DNA of 64,000 bases from Sphingomonas sp. AP4-R1 (GTDB lineage Bacteria > Pseudomonadota > Alphaproteobacteria > Sphingomonadales > Sphingomonadaceae): contig NZ_CP053346.1 of the NCBI RefSeq assembly GCF_013113735.1, positions 4,230,001 through 4,294,000 of the forward strand, given 5' to 3'. Every line of letters begins with the position of its first letter. Position 1 is the stretch's first letter. Under the pieces are notes generated by a model. That model saw nothing but the letters and a program-made list of their open reading frames with translations, was not told the DNA's origin and ran no database searches. The position numbers and the translations under genes are program-made. Below, piece after piece: positions 33,035 through 43,935 of this stretch.

Positions 33035-34690
33035 ATGTCGAATCGGATCAATAAATCGTCCCGCGCCGCCAAGGCGAAGCAGAGCGCCGTTTCGCGCGGG
33101 CGGGTCGAGCAGGCGCTAGCCGCCGGCGATATTGCGGGCGCGGCCTCCCTGGCCGAAGCCGCGCTGGCGGCGGGACAGATGGATCCGATGTTCCTGAACC
33201 TCGCCGCGTGGCGGAACGAGGAGATCGGCAACTTCCCCGAAGCCTATCGGCTGTTGCAGCGCGCACTCGTCATCTCGCCCGGCGACATCACGATCCTGGG
33301 TGGCATCGCGGCGGTCCTCCGCAAGGATGACCGGCCGAACGAGGCGATCGAGGTGATCGATGACGTGGTGGCCAAAGCCCCCGGCTATGCCGCCGCCTGG
33401 CTGGAGCGCGGCTACATCCTCGATGCGCTGCGCGACGAGGAGGCCGCCGCCGAAAGCTATGGCCGTGCCGCCGCGCTCGATCCCGGCATGGCCCCCGCGC
33501 TCGGCAAGCTCGCCGATCGCGCCGCCAAGCGCGGCGAGACGGATGCGGCACAGGCTTATGCCCGCCGCGCCTTCGCCACCCATCCGCTCGAGCCCGCCGC
33601 CACCTTCGCGATCGCGACGATGGCGATCGAGGCCCGCGACGGCGCGGCCGCCGAACGGCGCCTGCGCGCGCTGCTCGATCATCCGCTCGACGGCGACGAT
33701 CGCACGCGCGCGCTCACCCTGCTGGGCGACGCGCTCGACAAGCAGGATCGCACCGCCGAGGCCTTCGCCGCGTGGGAAGCGGCGCAGCGCAACTTCGCCG
33801 ATCGTTATCGCGCCCGGCTCGGCCCCGTCGACGGCCGCCCCTCGCACCGCGCCTTCATCGATCGCATCGCAGCCCAGGTCGCCGCGACCACCGCGCCGCC
33901 GCGCCGTTATCCGGACACGGATCTGCCGCAGGCGGCCGCCGCGCATGTGTTCCTGCTCGGCTATCCCCGCTCGGGCACGACCCTGGTGGAAAATGTCCTC
34001 GCCAGCGCGCCCGGCGTGGCGGCGCTCGAGGAACGGCCGACGCTGGTCGATACGGATGAGATCGTCCTCGCCAATGACGGATCTATGCCCGATCTCGACA
34101 CGCTCGGTCCCGCCTTCGTCGATCGGCTGCGCGCGGGCTATTGGCGGCGCGTCACGGACATGGCCGGCGACGTCACCGGCAAGACCTTCGTCGACATGAA
34201 TCCGTTCAACGGCTTCAAGCTGCCGATGATCGCGCGCCTGTTTCCGGACGCCCGCATCGTCGTGATGCGCCGCGATCCGCGCGACATCGCGCTGAGTTGC
34301 TTCCGCATCAATTTCACGCCCAGCACCGCCACCTATTCGTTCAGCGATCTGGCCGAGACGGCCCGCCATTATGATGCGCTGACCGGGCTGGTGGAATTGT
34401 GCCGGGAGCGTTTCCCCCTCGCCTTCCACGATCTGCGTTATGACCGGCTGGTGTCCGATTTCGAGCCGACGGTGCGCGCGCTGGCGGCCTTCGTCGGCAT
34501 AAAGTGGACCGACGATTTCATGACCTTCGATCGCACCGCGCAATCGCGCGGCGTGCGCACCGCGAGCGCCACGCAGGTCCGTCGCGGCCTGTTCGACGGT
34601 CGCGGCCAGTGGCGCCGCTACGAGGCGCAGCTCGCCCCCGCTCTGCCGATCCTGGAGCCATGGGTGAAGCGCTTCGGCTTCGAGGGCTGA
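33035..34690 (+). CDS. TPR-containing sulfotransferase
   Basis: The 551-residue protein has an N-terminal half of TPR helices (about 25-260; AYRLLQRALVISPGDITILG, EAAAESYGRAAALDPGMAPA) and a C-terminal sulfotransferase domain (about 300-540). The phosphosulfate loop FLLGYPRSGTTLVENVLASA and the 3'-phosphate motif IVVMRRDPRDIALSCFRINF are canonical, unlike in the two divergent relatives upstream. TPR-sulfotransferases of this kind are thought to act on protein tyrosines or similar acceptors. No signal peptide is visible. It lies between the small-protein genes and the TonB receptor. Confidence 0.88.
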   Translation: MSNRINKSSRAAKAKQSAVSRGRVEQALAAGDIAGAASLAEAALAAGQMDPMFLNLAAWRNEEIGNFPEAYRLLQRALVISPGDITILGGIAAVLRKDDRPNEAIEVIDDVVAKAPGYAAAWLERGYILDALRDEEAAAESYGRAAALDPGMAPALGKLADRAAKRGETDAAQAYARRAFATHPLEPAATFAIATMAIEARDGAAAERRLRALLDHPLDGDDRTRALTLLGDALDKQDRTAEAFAAWEAAQRNFADRYRARLGPVDGRPSHRAFIDRIAAQVAATTAPPRRYPDTDLPQAAAAHVFLLGYPRSGTTLVENVLASAPGVAALEERPTLVDTDEIVLANDGSMPDLDTLGPAFVDRLRAGYWRRVTDMAGDVTGKTFVDMNPFNGFKLPMIARLFPDARIVVMRRDPRDIALSCFRINFTPSTATYSFSDLAETARHYDALTGLVELCRERFPLAFHDLRYDRLVSDFEPTVRALAAFVGIKWTDDFMTFDRTAQSRGVRTASATQVRRGLFDGRGQWRRYEAQLAPALPILEPWVKRFGFEG

Positions 34691-34743
34691 GCGCGGCTCC
34701 GAGAGCTCGCTGACCGTCTACGTCGCGGACGCCACCGGATAGC

Positions 34744-34873
34744 CCTCTCCCGTTTTCACGGGAGAGGGTTGGGTGAGGGTCTTCTTCTCGGCCGGGCATC
34801 GTCGATCCAGAAGACCTTCACCTCCCATCGCCTGCGGCGACGGCGCCCTCCTCTCCCGCGAAAGCGGGAGAGG
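34744..34873. repeat. Dispersed inverted repeat, family G
   Basis: The left arm CCTCTCCCGTTTTCACGGGA and right arm CTCTCCCGCGAAAGCGGGAG are each hairpins and also face each other. It separates the TPR-sulfotransferase and the TonB receptor. Confidence 0.8.
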
Positions 34874-34946
34874 ATCTGAGAGGCTGCACCCGATCGACAG
34901 GCGCTTCACCCGGATATCCCGGACTTTCCCGCCATCTCGTTCGCCC

Positions 34947-34979
34947 AAAACAAAAGGGGGCGGGCCGAAGCCCACCCCC
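34947..34979 (-). terminator. Terminator of the TonB-receptor gene
   Basis: On the minus strand a 10-bp stem (GGGGGTGGGC/GCCCGCCCCC, one G-T pair) with a TTCG tetraloop is followed by TTTTGTTTT, 27 bp after the receptor stop. Confidence 0.93.
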
Positions 34980-35005
34980 TCGATAGTTTCCCGAAGGAAC
35001 CCGGC

Positions 35006-38000
35006 TCAGAACTTGAGCTTGGCGCCCATCAGGAAGCGACGGCCCAGCGCGTCGTAGGTCGACGGATAGGTGTTGCCGCTGTTGAACGAGGTCGAACCGA
35101 TCGTGTTGCCGACGATCGGCGGAGCCTTGTCGAGCAGGTTGGTCACGGTCAGCGTCACGTCCAGATTGTCCGTGACACCGACGCGGAACGCCAGGTCGAA
35201 ATAGTCGTACGCCTTGATGTGACCGAAATTGTAGGTCCGGCCGGCCAGTGCGCCGTTCGAAGCCGCATTGCCCGCGATCGTGCCGTTGAAGGTGGTGGTG
35301 CCATCCTCGGCATTCATCGGGCTGATGTGGCGCCACAGGAGCGACACGTCGAGCGCGCCGCGGCTGAGGGTCGTGCGCTGCTGGAAGGTGAACTTCGGCT
35401 GCAGCGAACCGGCCGACGAGCTCGGACCGGCCGACGCGGGCGAACCGCAGCTCGTGCTGTAGACGCCGACGCAGTCGCGAACGATCGAAACCGGCGTCGC
35501 CTGGAACTCCGCCCGACGGGTGTAGTTGCCCTGCATGCCGAGATCGAGCTTCGCGAAGCCGAGATCACGACGATAGTTGAAGCCGAAGTCGATACCGTCG
35601 GTCAGAACCTGGCCCGCGTTGGACGCGACGAAGTTCAGGCCGCCCGTGGTCGCCGGATCGCCATCGAGACCGCCGGTGACCGGGTTGCGCCGGATCGCGG
35701 TGCAGAGCGGGTTCGAAGCCGCGGCTGCCGAGATGCCCGCACCGGTACGGTTACCGAAGCACAGGTTGATCGCGTCATCCGGGGTCGGCTGCGAAATCGC
35801 GTCCTTGATCTTGATGTGGTAGTAATCGACCGTGATCGACAGGCCGGGGATCAGACCCTTCGGCTGCAGCACGATACCCAGCGTGTAGGAGTCCGACTTC
35901 TCGGGACGGAGACCCAGGTTGCCGGAGGTCGTCGCGGCCGCCTGAGCGCCGGTCGGGACCAGGATGCGGCCGATCGAATTGGCAGGAGCACCCTGCGCGA
36001 GACAGACCGCCCGCAGGTTCGCATTCGTGGTCGGCGCGGCGCCGGCGCACGGATCGTAGCTGAGGTTGGTCAGGCCGACGACCGACGGCGCGAACAGCTC
36101 GGTGATGTTCGGCGCACGAACCGCGCGCTGATATTCACCACGGAACTTGATGCCGCTGATCGGTTCCCAGGTCAGACCGCCCTTGTAGGTGGTCGTCTTG
36201 AAGCTCGGCTTGCCCGGAGCGTCGACGCTGTACTTGGAGTAACGCAGGCCGCCTTCGACGGTCAGGCTCTCGAAGCCCGGCTTGTCGGAGACGAGCGGAG
36301 CGATGACTTCGCTATACCCTTCGACGACGTCATATCCGCCGTTGAAGTTGGTGATCGCGCCGCCGGCGCCGCCCAGTTCGCCCGCCGTCTGCGACAGCGA
36401 GTCCGCCGACTGCGAAGCGGTGTACTTGCGATACTCGGTGCCCGCCGCGAAGCTGATCGGGTCCGAAGCCCATGGGCTGGTGACGCCGAAGTCGCCGGTC
36501 AGAAGCGCGCGGGCCTGGGCCAGCGAAGCCTTCTGCTGCGAGAACGAGTTGCCGGTCAGATACGGGATCTGGTTGGCGGCGATCGAACCCGTCGGGCCGA
36601 ACAGGTTGAGCGGAACGCAGCCCGTGCCCGCCGTCAGAGGGGCGCCGTTCGGGGCGTTGCCAAGGCAGCTCGTGGTGTTGGTGGCGTACACGGCCGAGCG
36701 GACGCGCGACAGCAGCACATAGCCCGACTGGGTCTGGCGGTTCTCGGACTCGCCGTACGAACCGTTGATGTCGAGGTTGATGCTGTTGGTGATGTCGAAC
36801 TTCGCACCGGCGCGATAGTCGAACATCGTCGTCACATATTCGGAGACGCGCGGGCCGACTTCCGTCGTACGACGGCCGACAGTCGTGTTGAAGGTGCGGA
36901 AGTTCGGATCCGTCGGGCTCGTCGCCAGAGACGCCGCGTTGCACTGCGCGGTGGTGAGGCCGTTGCCGGCGCACATCGCGGCGCGGAGGGCCGGCGTCAG
37001 ATACGGGTTGCTGTAGGGGATCGTCAACTGCGAACCGAAGACGCCCGACGGCGCGATGATCGTGTTGACGGTGTTCTTCGAGAACGTGCCGCGCGTGTAG
37101 ACCTGGATGCCGTCCGCCACGTCATAGTGGCCGGCACCGTAGATGTTGAAGCGCTTAAACGGCGTCTGGAAGATGTTGTAGGGCGCGAAGTTGAACGCGT
37201 CGGACGGCGCCGCGGCCGTGCCGCGCGAACGATAGGCGCGAACCGCACCGGTGTTCTGGTCGATCACCGAATAAGCGGAGCCGCCCGTGGTGAAGCGCGA
37301 CGGGGTCGTCGTGCCCGAACCGCCGGCGAAGCCCGAGGTCGAGGTGTACTGGTTCTGCGAGAAGGTGCGCGCGCCCTGATAGACCGGCTTCGCCTTCTGG
37401 TAGCCGATCGAGAGGACCGCATTGCCCTTGCCGTCGTCGAAGTTCGCGCCGACCGTCAGATCGCCGCGGAAGACGTTGCCGTCGCCGCGCTGCGTGATCT
37501 GGTTGGAGACGTTCGCCTCGAAGCCCGAGAAATCCTGGCGGGTGATGAAGTTCAGCACGCCCGACACGGCGTCCGCGCCGTAGGTCGTGGCGGCGCCGCC
37601 GGTCAGCACGTCCGCGCGCTCGATCAGCGCGAGCGGGATGTTGTTGAGATCGGTACGGCCGGTCGCGCTCGACGGAACGATGCGGTTGCCGTCGATCAGG
37701 ACGACGTTGCGGAAGTTGCCCAGGCCGCGAAGGTCGGCATAGGCCGCGCCGCCATTGCCGTTGTTCACGGCGGAGCCGATCGACGGCGTCACGCCCGGCA
37801 GATCGCGGACCAGTTCTTCAGCGGTGTTGCGCTGGCGGAGCGCGATTTCCTCGGAGCCGATCACTGTGACCGGAACGGACGACACCAGGTTCGGGTTACG
37901 AACGAGGGTGCCGGTGACGACGATGTCGCTCGACGAGGTTTCGGCCGACGTGTCGGTCGAGGCCGTCTGCGCGAACGCCGGATTGGCGATAGCGGCTGCG

Positions 38001-38050
38001 CCGACCAACAGGGTCGATGCCAGCAGGTTGTTACGGTAGCGAATGGTCAT
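35006..38050 (-). CDS. TonB-dependent outer-membrane receptor
   Basis: The 1014-residue protein has a signal peptide (to about residue 27, ending NPAFAQ), a TonB-box-like stretch (DIVVTGTLVRNPN), a plug domain (about 45-165; VRDLPGVTPSIG, LRGLGNFRNVVLIDGNRIVP, LIERADVLTGGAATTYGADA) and a large 22-strand barrel ending in Phe. It imports an unknown ligand. The size and the long loops with scattered Cys pairs suit a bulky ligand such as a glycan or peptide. Its neighbours are a TPR-sulfotransferase and modification enzymes, not sugar-catabolic genes. ATG 38050 has GGGGACC upstream. Confidence 0.93.
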   Translation of the reverse strand: MTIRYRNNLLASTLLVGAAAIANPAFAQTASTDTSAETSSSDIVVTGTLVRNPNLVSSVPVTVIGSEEIALRQRNTAEELVRDLPGVTPSIGSAVNNGNGGAAYADLRGLGNFRNVVLIDGNRIVPSSATGRTDLNNIPLALIERADVLTGGAATTYGADAVSGVLNFITRQDFSGFEANVSNQITQRGDGNVFRGDLTVGANFDDGKGNAVLSIGYQKAKPVYQGARTFSQNQYTSTSGFAGGSGTTTPSRFTTGGSAYSVIDQNTGAVRAYRSRGTAAAPSDAFNFAPYNIFQTPFKRFNIYGAGHYDVADGIQVYTRGTFSKNTVNTIIAPSGVFGSQLTIPYSNPYLTPALRAAMCAGNGLTTAQCNAASLATSPTDPNFRTFNTTVGRRTTEVGPRVSEYVTTMFDYRAGAKFDITNSINLDINGSYGESENRQTQSGYVLLSRVRSAVYATNTTSCLGNAPNGAPLTAGTGCVPLNLFGPTGSIAANQIPYLTGNSFSQQKASLAQARALLTGDFGVTSPWASDPISFAAGTEYRKYTASQSADSLSQTAGELGGAGGAITNFNGGYDVVEGYSEVIAPLVSDKPGFESLTVEGGLRYSKYSVDAPGKPSFKTTTYKGGLTWEPISGIKFRGEYQRAVRAPNITELFAPSVVGLTNLSYDPCAGAAPTTNANLRAVCLAQGAPANSIGRILVPTGAQAAATTSGNLGLRPEKSDSYTLGIVLQPKGLIPGLSITVDYYHIKIKDAISQPTPDDAINLCFGNRTGAGISAAAASNPLCTAIRRNPVTGGLDGDPATTGGLNFVASNAGQVLTDGIDFGFNYRRDLGFAKLDLGMQGNYTRRAEFQATPVSIVRDCVGVYSTSCGSPASAGPSSSAGSLQPKFTFQQRTTLSRGALDVSLLWRHISPMNAEDGTTTFNGTIAGNAASNGALAGRTYNFGHIKAYDYFDLAFRVGVTDNLDVTLTVTNLLDKAPPIVGNTIGSTSFNSGNTYPSTYDALGRRFLMGAKLKF

Positions 38051-38172
38051 ATTGGTCCCCTTTAGCAGCCACCGGTTCGGCTTTGGCCGCTCCAATTCGA
38101 CATGGCAGTGCACGACCTCAAAGGCCGTCACATGGGACAATGGCTAATATGAAAACTTTGCGACGGCCATGA

Positions 38173-38209
38173 CCACATGTTCGCGACCGCAATATTACTG
38201 CCACATGTT
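38173..38209. promoter_or_regulatory. Direct repeat CCACATGTT upstream of the TonB receptor
   Basis: CCACATGTT occurs at 38173-38181 and 38201-38209, 28 bp apart (start to start), in the gap between the divergent receptor and the secreted protein gene. A related CACATGG is at 38129. It could be a regulator site; no known motif is recognised. Confidence 0.3.
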
Positions 38210-38291
38210 ACATGGCTGCCACACTCGGCGATCTTGCAGACATGCGCGCGGCGGCCTAGCCCTGCGGCACCTGCTGCGAGAGAGGCATCTG

Positions 38292-38822
38292 ATGAGGACG
38301 GGGTTCACGATCGCGCTCGGCGCGGCGCTGTTTTGCGCGGTTTCCGCTTCGGCGGCGGAGCCGAAGTCGGCGGATCGGGTGTTGCGCGATTTCGGCACGT
38401 GCCGTTCGACGCCCGATGCCGCCGCCCGCCTCGCCTGTTTCGAAAAGACGTTCGATTCCTTCGAACAGGCGGTGAAGTCCAAGGAAGTCACGATCGTCGA
38501 CAAGGCCGACATGCGGCAGGCCAAGCGCTCGCTGTTCGGCTTCACCTTGCCGAAGCTCGATCTGTTCAACGGCGACGGCGCGAAAGCCGACAAGGCCGAC
38601 GAGTTCAGCGAGATCAACACCACCGTCGCCTCGGCGCGCGCCGTCGACAATGGCCGGGCCGAAATCACGCTGGCGGACGAATCCGGTGCCGTCTGGCGCA
38701 CCACCGATCCGATGAAGTGGCCGCCCAGGCCCGGCGACAAGATCCGCATCCGCGAAGCCTCGCTCGGCAGCTACTTCCTGTCGATGGGCGGCCGCTCCTA
38801 TCGCGGCCTGCGCGTGCGCTGA
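38292..38822 (+). CDS. Secreted protein of unknown function
   Basis: The 176-residue protein has a signal peptide (MRTGFTIALGAALFCAVSAS) and a CRSTPDAAARLACFEKTFDS stretch like the ARLACYD motif of several secreted alphaproteobacterial proteins, including VasI-like ones. The C-terminal half (EITLADESGAVWRTTDPMKW, KIRIREASLGSYFLSMGG) looks like a small beta-barrel. It is divergent from the TonB receptor. ATG 38292 begins the signal peptide. Confidence 0.72.
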   Translation: MRTGFTIALGAALFCAVSASAAEPKSADRVLRDFGTCRSTPDAAARLACFEKTFDSFEQAVKSKEVTIVDKADMRQAKRSLFGFTLPKLDLFNGDGAKADKADEFSEINTTVASARAVDNGRAEITLADESGAVWRTTDPMKWPPRPGDKIRIREASLGSYFLSMGGRSYRGLRVR

Positions 38823-38861
38823 GGCTTGAATATGCGCTGAGGCTGATGCCGCCCCATCCCT

Positions 38862-38943
38862 CCGTTCGTGCTGAGCGAAGTCGAAGCACGGGCTACAGGC
38901 ACACCGCCTGCAACACGTCCTTCGACAGGCTCAGGACGAACGG
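38862..38943. repeat. Dispersed inverted repeat, family B, copy 4
   Basis: The arms CCGTTCGTGCTGAGCGAAGT and CTTCGACAGGCTCAGGACGA fill the gap between the secreted-protein gene and clpB, which converge. Confidence 0.87.
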
Positions 38944-39005
38944 CGCCAGAAAAAACTGACGGCCATCAGCGGCAGCAATCGCGCCGATGATGGCCGCCGT
39001 CCGCT

Positions 39006-41585
<2,580 letters not shown>

Positions 41586-41599
41586 GGAAACTCCTTGAT

Positions 41600-41640
41600 C
41601 CCCCGCCAGATAGTGTTGCCTTTATGCAACACAAGGTCTC
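41600..41640 (-). promoter_or_regulatory. clpB promoter with embedded perfect palindrome
   Basis: On the minus strand CTTG is followed at about 17 bp by CTATCT, which fits alphaproteobacterial sigma-32 promoters (CTTG with a C-rich/AT -10). Inside it lies a perfect 7-bp inverted repeat, GTGTTGC-N6-GCAACAC (41613-41632). This is not the CIRCE element of HrcA. It may be a repressor site or leader structure. Confidence 0.6.
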
Positions 41641-41751
41641 GACAGAGATTATTGGCGCCCGCCGCATCGTCCCGGAAAGAGCCGTGCAGCGCGGGATGAA
41701 GGATGGTCACGCAAGCCCGCCTCGACAAGGCCATCGGCAAGCGGCTTCCAG

Positions 41752-41853
41752 CTCCCCTCCCTGAAAGGGAGGGGTCGGGGGTGGGTCGCTATCGGTGGGC
41801 TACATGGCCGCAAGCGGATCCCCCCCCCCTCAATCCCCTCCCTTCCGGAGGGA
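41752..41853. repeat. Inverted repeat element, family F, copy 2
   Basis: The left arm CTCCCCTCCCTGAAAGGGAG and right arm CCCCTCCCTTCCGGAGGGAG, with GGGGGTGGGTCGCTATCGG inside as in copy 1 (24196). A run of ten C (41820-41829) lies near the right arm. Confidence 0.85.
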
Positions 41854-41881
41854 GGCTGCGCTGCGGCGCCCGCCCCCAACG

Positions 41882-41913
41882 AAAAACCCCGCCGGCCTTT
41901 TCGGCCAACGGGG
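41882..41913 (-). terminator. Terminator of the PEP-CTERM gene
   Basis: On the minus strand an 11-bp stem (CCCCGTTGGCC against GGCCGGCGGGG, loop of 5) is followed by TTTTT, 27 bp after the stop. Confidence 0.88.
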
Positions 41914-41939
41914 TCCCGATCCTCGCGTCTGTTCAACGA

Positions 41940-43409
41940 TCAGACGAAGCGCACATTCGTCCGCGTGCGGCGGCGCATCGCGCCACCCACCGCGCCGAAG
42001 CCGACGATGAACAAAGCCCACGAAGCGGGCTCCGGCACGTCGGAGGCGGTCGGCGCGAAGGAGATCCCGCGGAACACCGAGTTGATCGGCGAGGTCGCCA
42101 GCGTCGTGAAGCTCTGGCCCGCCGCCTTGGTCGTCGCGGTCAGCGTATCGCTGATGCCGTAGAGATAGGTCGTCTCGACGCCGGTCACGGTGTTGCTGGT
42201 CGCATAGAGCTCCACCGTATCGCCCACGACCACGCCCGTCAGGCCGAACAGGCCCGTCACGCCCGAAGCCGAGCCGTTGCCGACCAGATTGAGACCGGCC
42301 GCGATCGTGTAGGCCAGGCTCCAGCTGCCGTTCGAAAAGACCCACTTTTGCAGGCCACCATTGCCGAGCGACGAACCGTTGCTGTCGTTGGTGACCGAGT
42401 CATTCTTCGGCATGCCGCTGTCCGCCACATAGAGCGTGGTGGGATTGGCGAAGAAGAAGGCCTCCGGGCTCAGATTGACGGTCGTGCCGATCGTGTTGAG
42501 GCCGTTGCTATTCGCCGCCGTGACCGTCAGCTTGCCCGTGCCGCCATTGTTGCCGAAGCCCGGCAGCATCGTGGGGCCGTCGCCATTGTTGGCGAGGGAG
42601 GTCGGCAGCGAGCCGATCTGCCCCAGCGTGCCGATGAAGTCGCGGTTCGACTTCGAACCCTGCTTGCTGTCGACGGAGGTGAGGAGCTGGCCGTTATAGA
42701 CCTGCACGTCGCGCGTATCCTGCGCGGCGGTCTTGCCGCTCGTGTCGAGACCCGTCACCGCCGTGGCCGTACCGCCCGAAACGTAGAAGACGCCGCCCGT
42801 CTTGTCGCCGGACTGGCCCTGCCCGGAGATGTAATAGCTGCTGCCGTCCACCGTATAGGCGGCGCGGGGGTTCTGGCCGTTGTAGACGTTATAGAGCGCG
42901 GTCGAGCTGTTGACCGAGCCCATCGCATCGATCGACACCACCACGCGCGGCACCGCCGTATAGGCCTGTCCCGTGAGGCTGCCCGACTGGGCCAGCGCGG
43001 TCGACTTGGTCGGGTCGGTGGTCAGCGTGCCGTACGCGGTCGGGTTCGCGTTGAAGGCGGCGGCGTTGACGCCATAGCCCATCAGGGTCAGCGACTTGCC
43101 GTCGCCGGACAGGTGCAGAAAGCCCTCGGACGACGAGCCATATTCGCCCGACACGCCCAGATTGGCGCCGGACGTGGTCTGCGGCAGCACCAGCGAATTG
43201 ACGTAGGAGGCGCTCGACGTGCCCGTCTGCGCGAACTGCATCAGCGTGATCGGCGCGGCCTGGTTGGTCGTATAGCTGCCGGAGGTGGCGCCATAGACCC
43301 CATTGCCTTCCACCAGCACGACGAGATTGCCGGTGTCGAAGGTCGCCGCGAAGGCCGGCACGGAAGCAAAGAGCAGCGACGCGAACGCCGCCTTCGTCAT
43401 CAAACGCAT
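41940..43409 (-). CDS. Secreted PEPxxWA-CTERM surface protein
   Basis: The 489-residue protein has a signal peptide (to about residue 20, TKAAFASLLFASVPAFA), a Gly/Ser/Thr-rich body that looks beta-propeller-like (repeated GSxT and NGD turns), and the C-terminal sorting tail PEPASWALFIVGFGAVGGAM RRR. Such tails are recognised and cleaved by exosortase, usually in strains making extracellular polysaccharide. No exosortase gene is in the window. ATG 43409 starts the signal peptide; the 526 bp upstream hold only repeats. Confidence 0.85.
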   Translation of the reverse strand: MRLMTKAAFASLLFASVPAFAATFDTGNLVVLVEGNGVYGATSGSYTTNQAAPITLMQFAQTGTSSASYVNSLVLPQTTSGANLGVSGEYGSSSEGFLHLSGDGKSLTLMGYGVNAAAFNANPTAYGTLTTDPTKSTALAQSGSLTGQAYTAVPRVVVSIDAMGSVNSSTALYNVYNGQNPRAAYTVDGSSYYISGQGQSGDKTGGVFYVSGGTATAVTGLDTSGKTAAQDTRDVQVYNGQLLTSVDSKQGSKSNRDFIGTLGQIGSLPTSLANNGDGPTMLPGFGNNGGTGKLTVTAANSNGLNTIGTTVNLSPEAFFFANPTTLYVADSGMPKNDSVTNDSNGSSLGNGGLQKWVFSNGSWSLAYTIAAGLNLVGNGSASGVTGLFGLTGVVVGDTVELYATSNTVTGVETTYLYGISDTLTATTKAAGQSFTTLATSPINSVFRGISFAPTASDVPEPASWALFIVGFGAVGGAMRRRTRTNVRFV

Positions 43410-43571
43410 ATCATTCCCCAAGGAGATGGCCGCGTCGAACGACGCCCCCACGCTTAGGGTTAACAATTGGTTATGACGATCCAGTGACATATTTCGTCAC
43501 ATGACCGCAGCATGACATCGGCTCGGCCGGGTCAGTATCAGCGATTGGAAACGGCAGCTTCCCGAGACATC

Positions 43572-43662
43572 GTCACCCTGAACTCGTTTCAGGGCCCATG
43601 ACCCGACCGTCGAGCCAGGCCGATCCGTCAGGTCATGGAGGCTGAAACGAGTTCAGCATGAC
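43572..43662. repeat. Dispersed inverted repeat, family E, copy 1
   Basis: The arms CCTGAACTCGTTTCAGG and GGCTGAAACGAGTTCAGC lie in the 526-bp gap 43410-43935, which has no gene. A half copy is at 51101. Confidence 0.8.
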
Positions 43663-43753
43663 AGTCTGGAATATAGCCGGCACATTCTTTCAGGCTGCCA
43701 AATGTCGATCCCTCCTGGCGCGGAGCGACATTCACCGCTTTCCGCACTCCTCA

Positions 43754-43846
43754 CCGTCACCCCGGCCTTGAGCCGGGGTCCCGCTGCCCTCTGCGCCCGG
43801 TCCGGCGAGCGAAGAAGCGGGATCCCGGCTCAAAGCCGGGATGACG
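43754..43846. repeat. Dispersed inverted repeat, family D, copy 3
   Basis: The arms CACCCCGGCCTTGAGCCGGG and CCCGGCTCAAAGCCGGGATG lie in the same gene-free gap, upstream of nothing identifiable on either strand. Confidence 0.82.
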
Positions 43847-43935
43847 ATATGAAGCGACGTCACGCTCGTTCTTTCGAACGTCCTGACGTCCATCCACCGT
43901 GGGTCACGTCCGGACACGAACGCGCATCATGTTTG

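Noticed and set aside
35219..38065. Long open frame opposite the TonB receptor
   Set aside because: Same reason: low-complexity Arg-rich product, no ribosome-binding site, and the minus strand has a full receptor.
41613..41632. CIRCE element for HrcA before clpB
   Set aside because: The arms are GTGTTGC/GCAACAC with a 6-bp gap; CIRCE is TTAGCACTC with a 9-bp gap.
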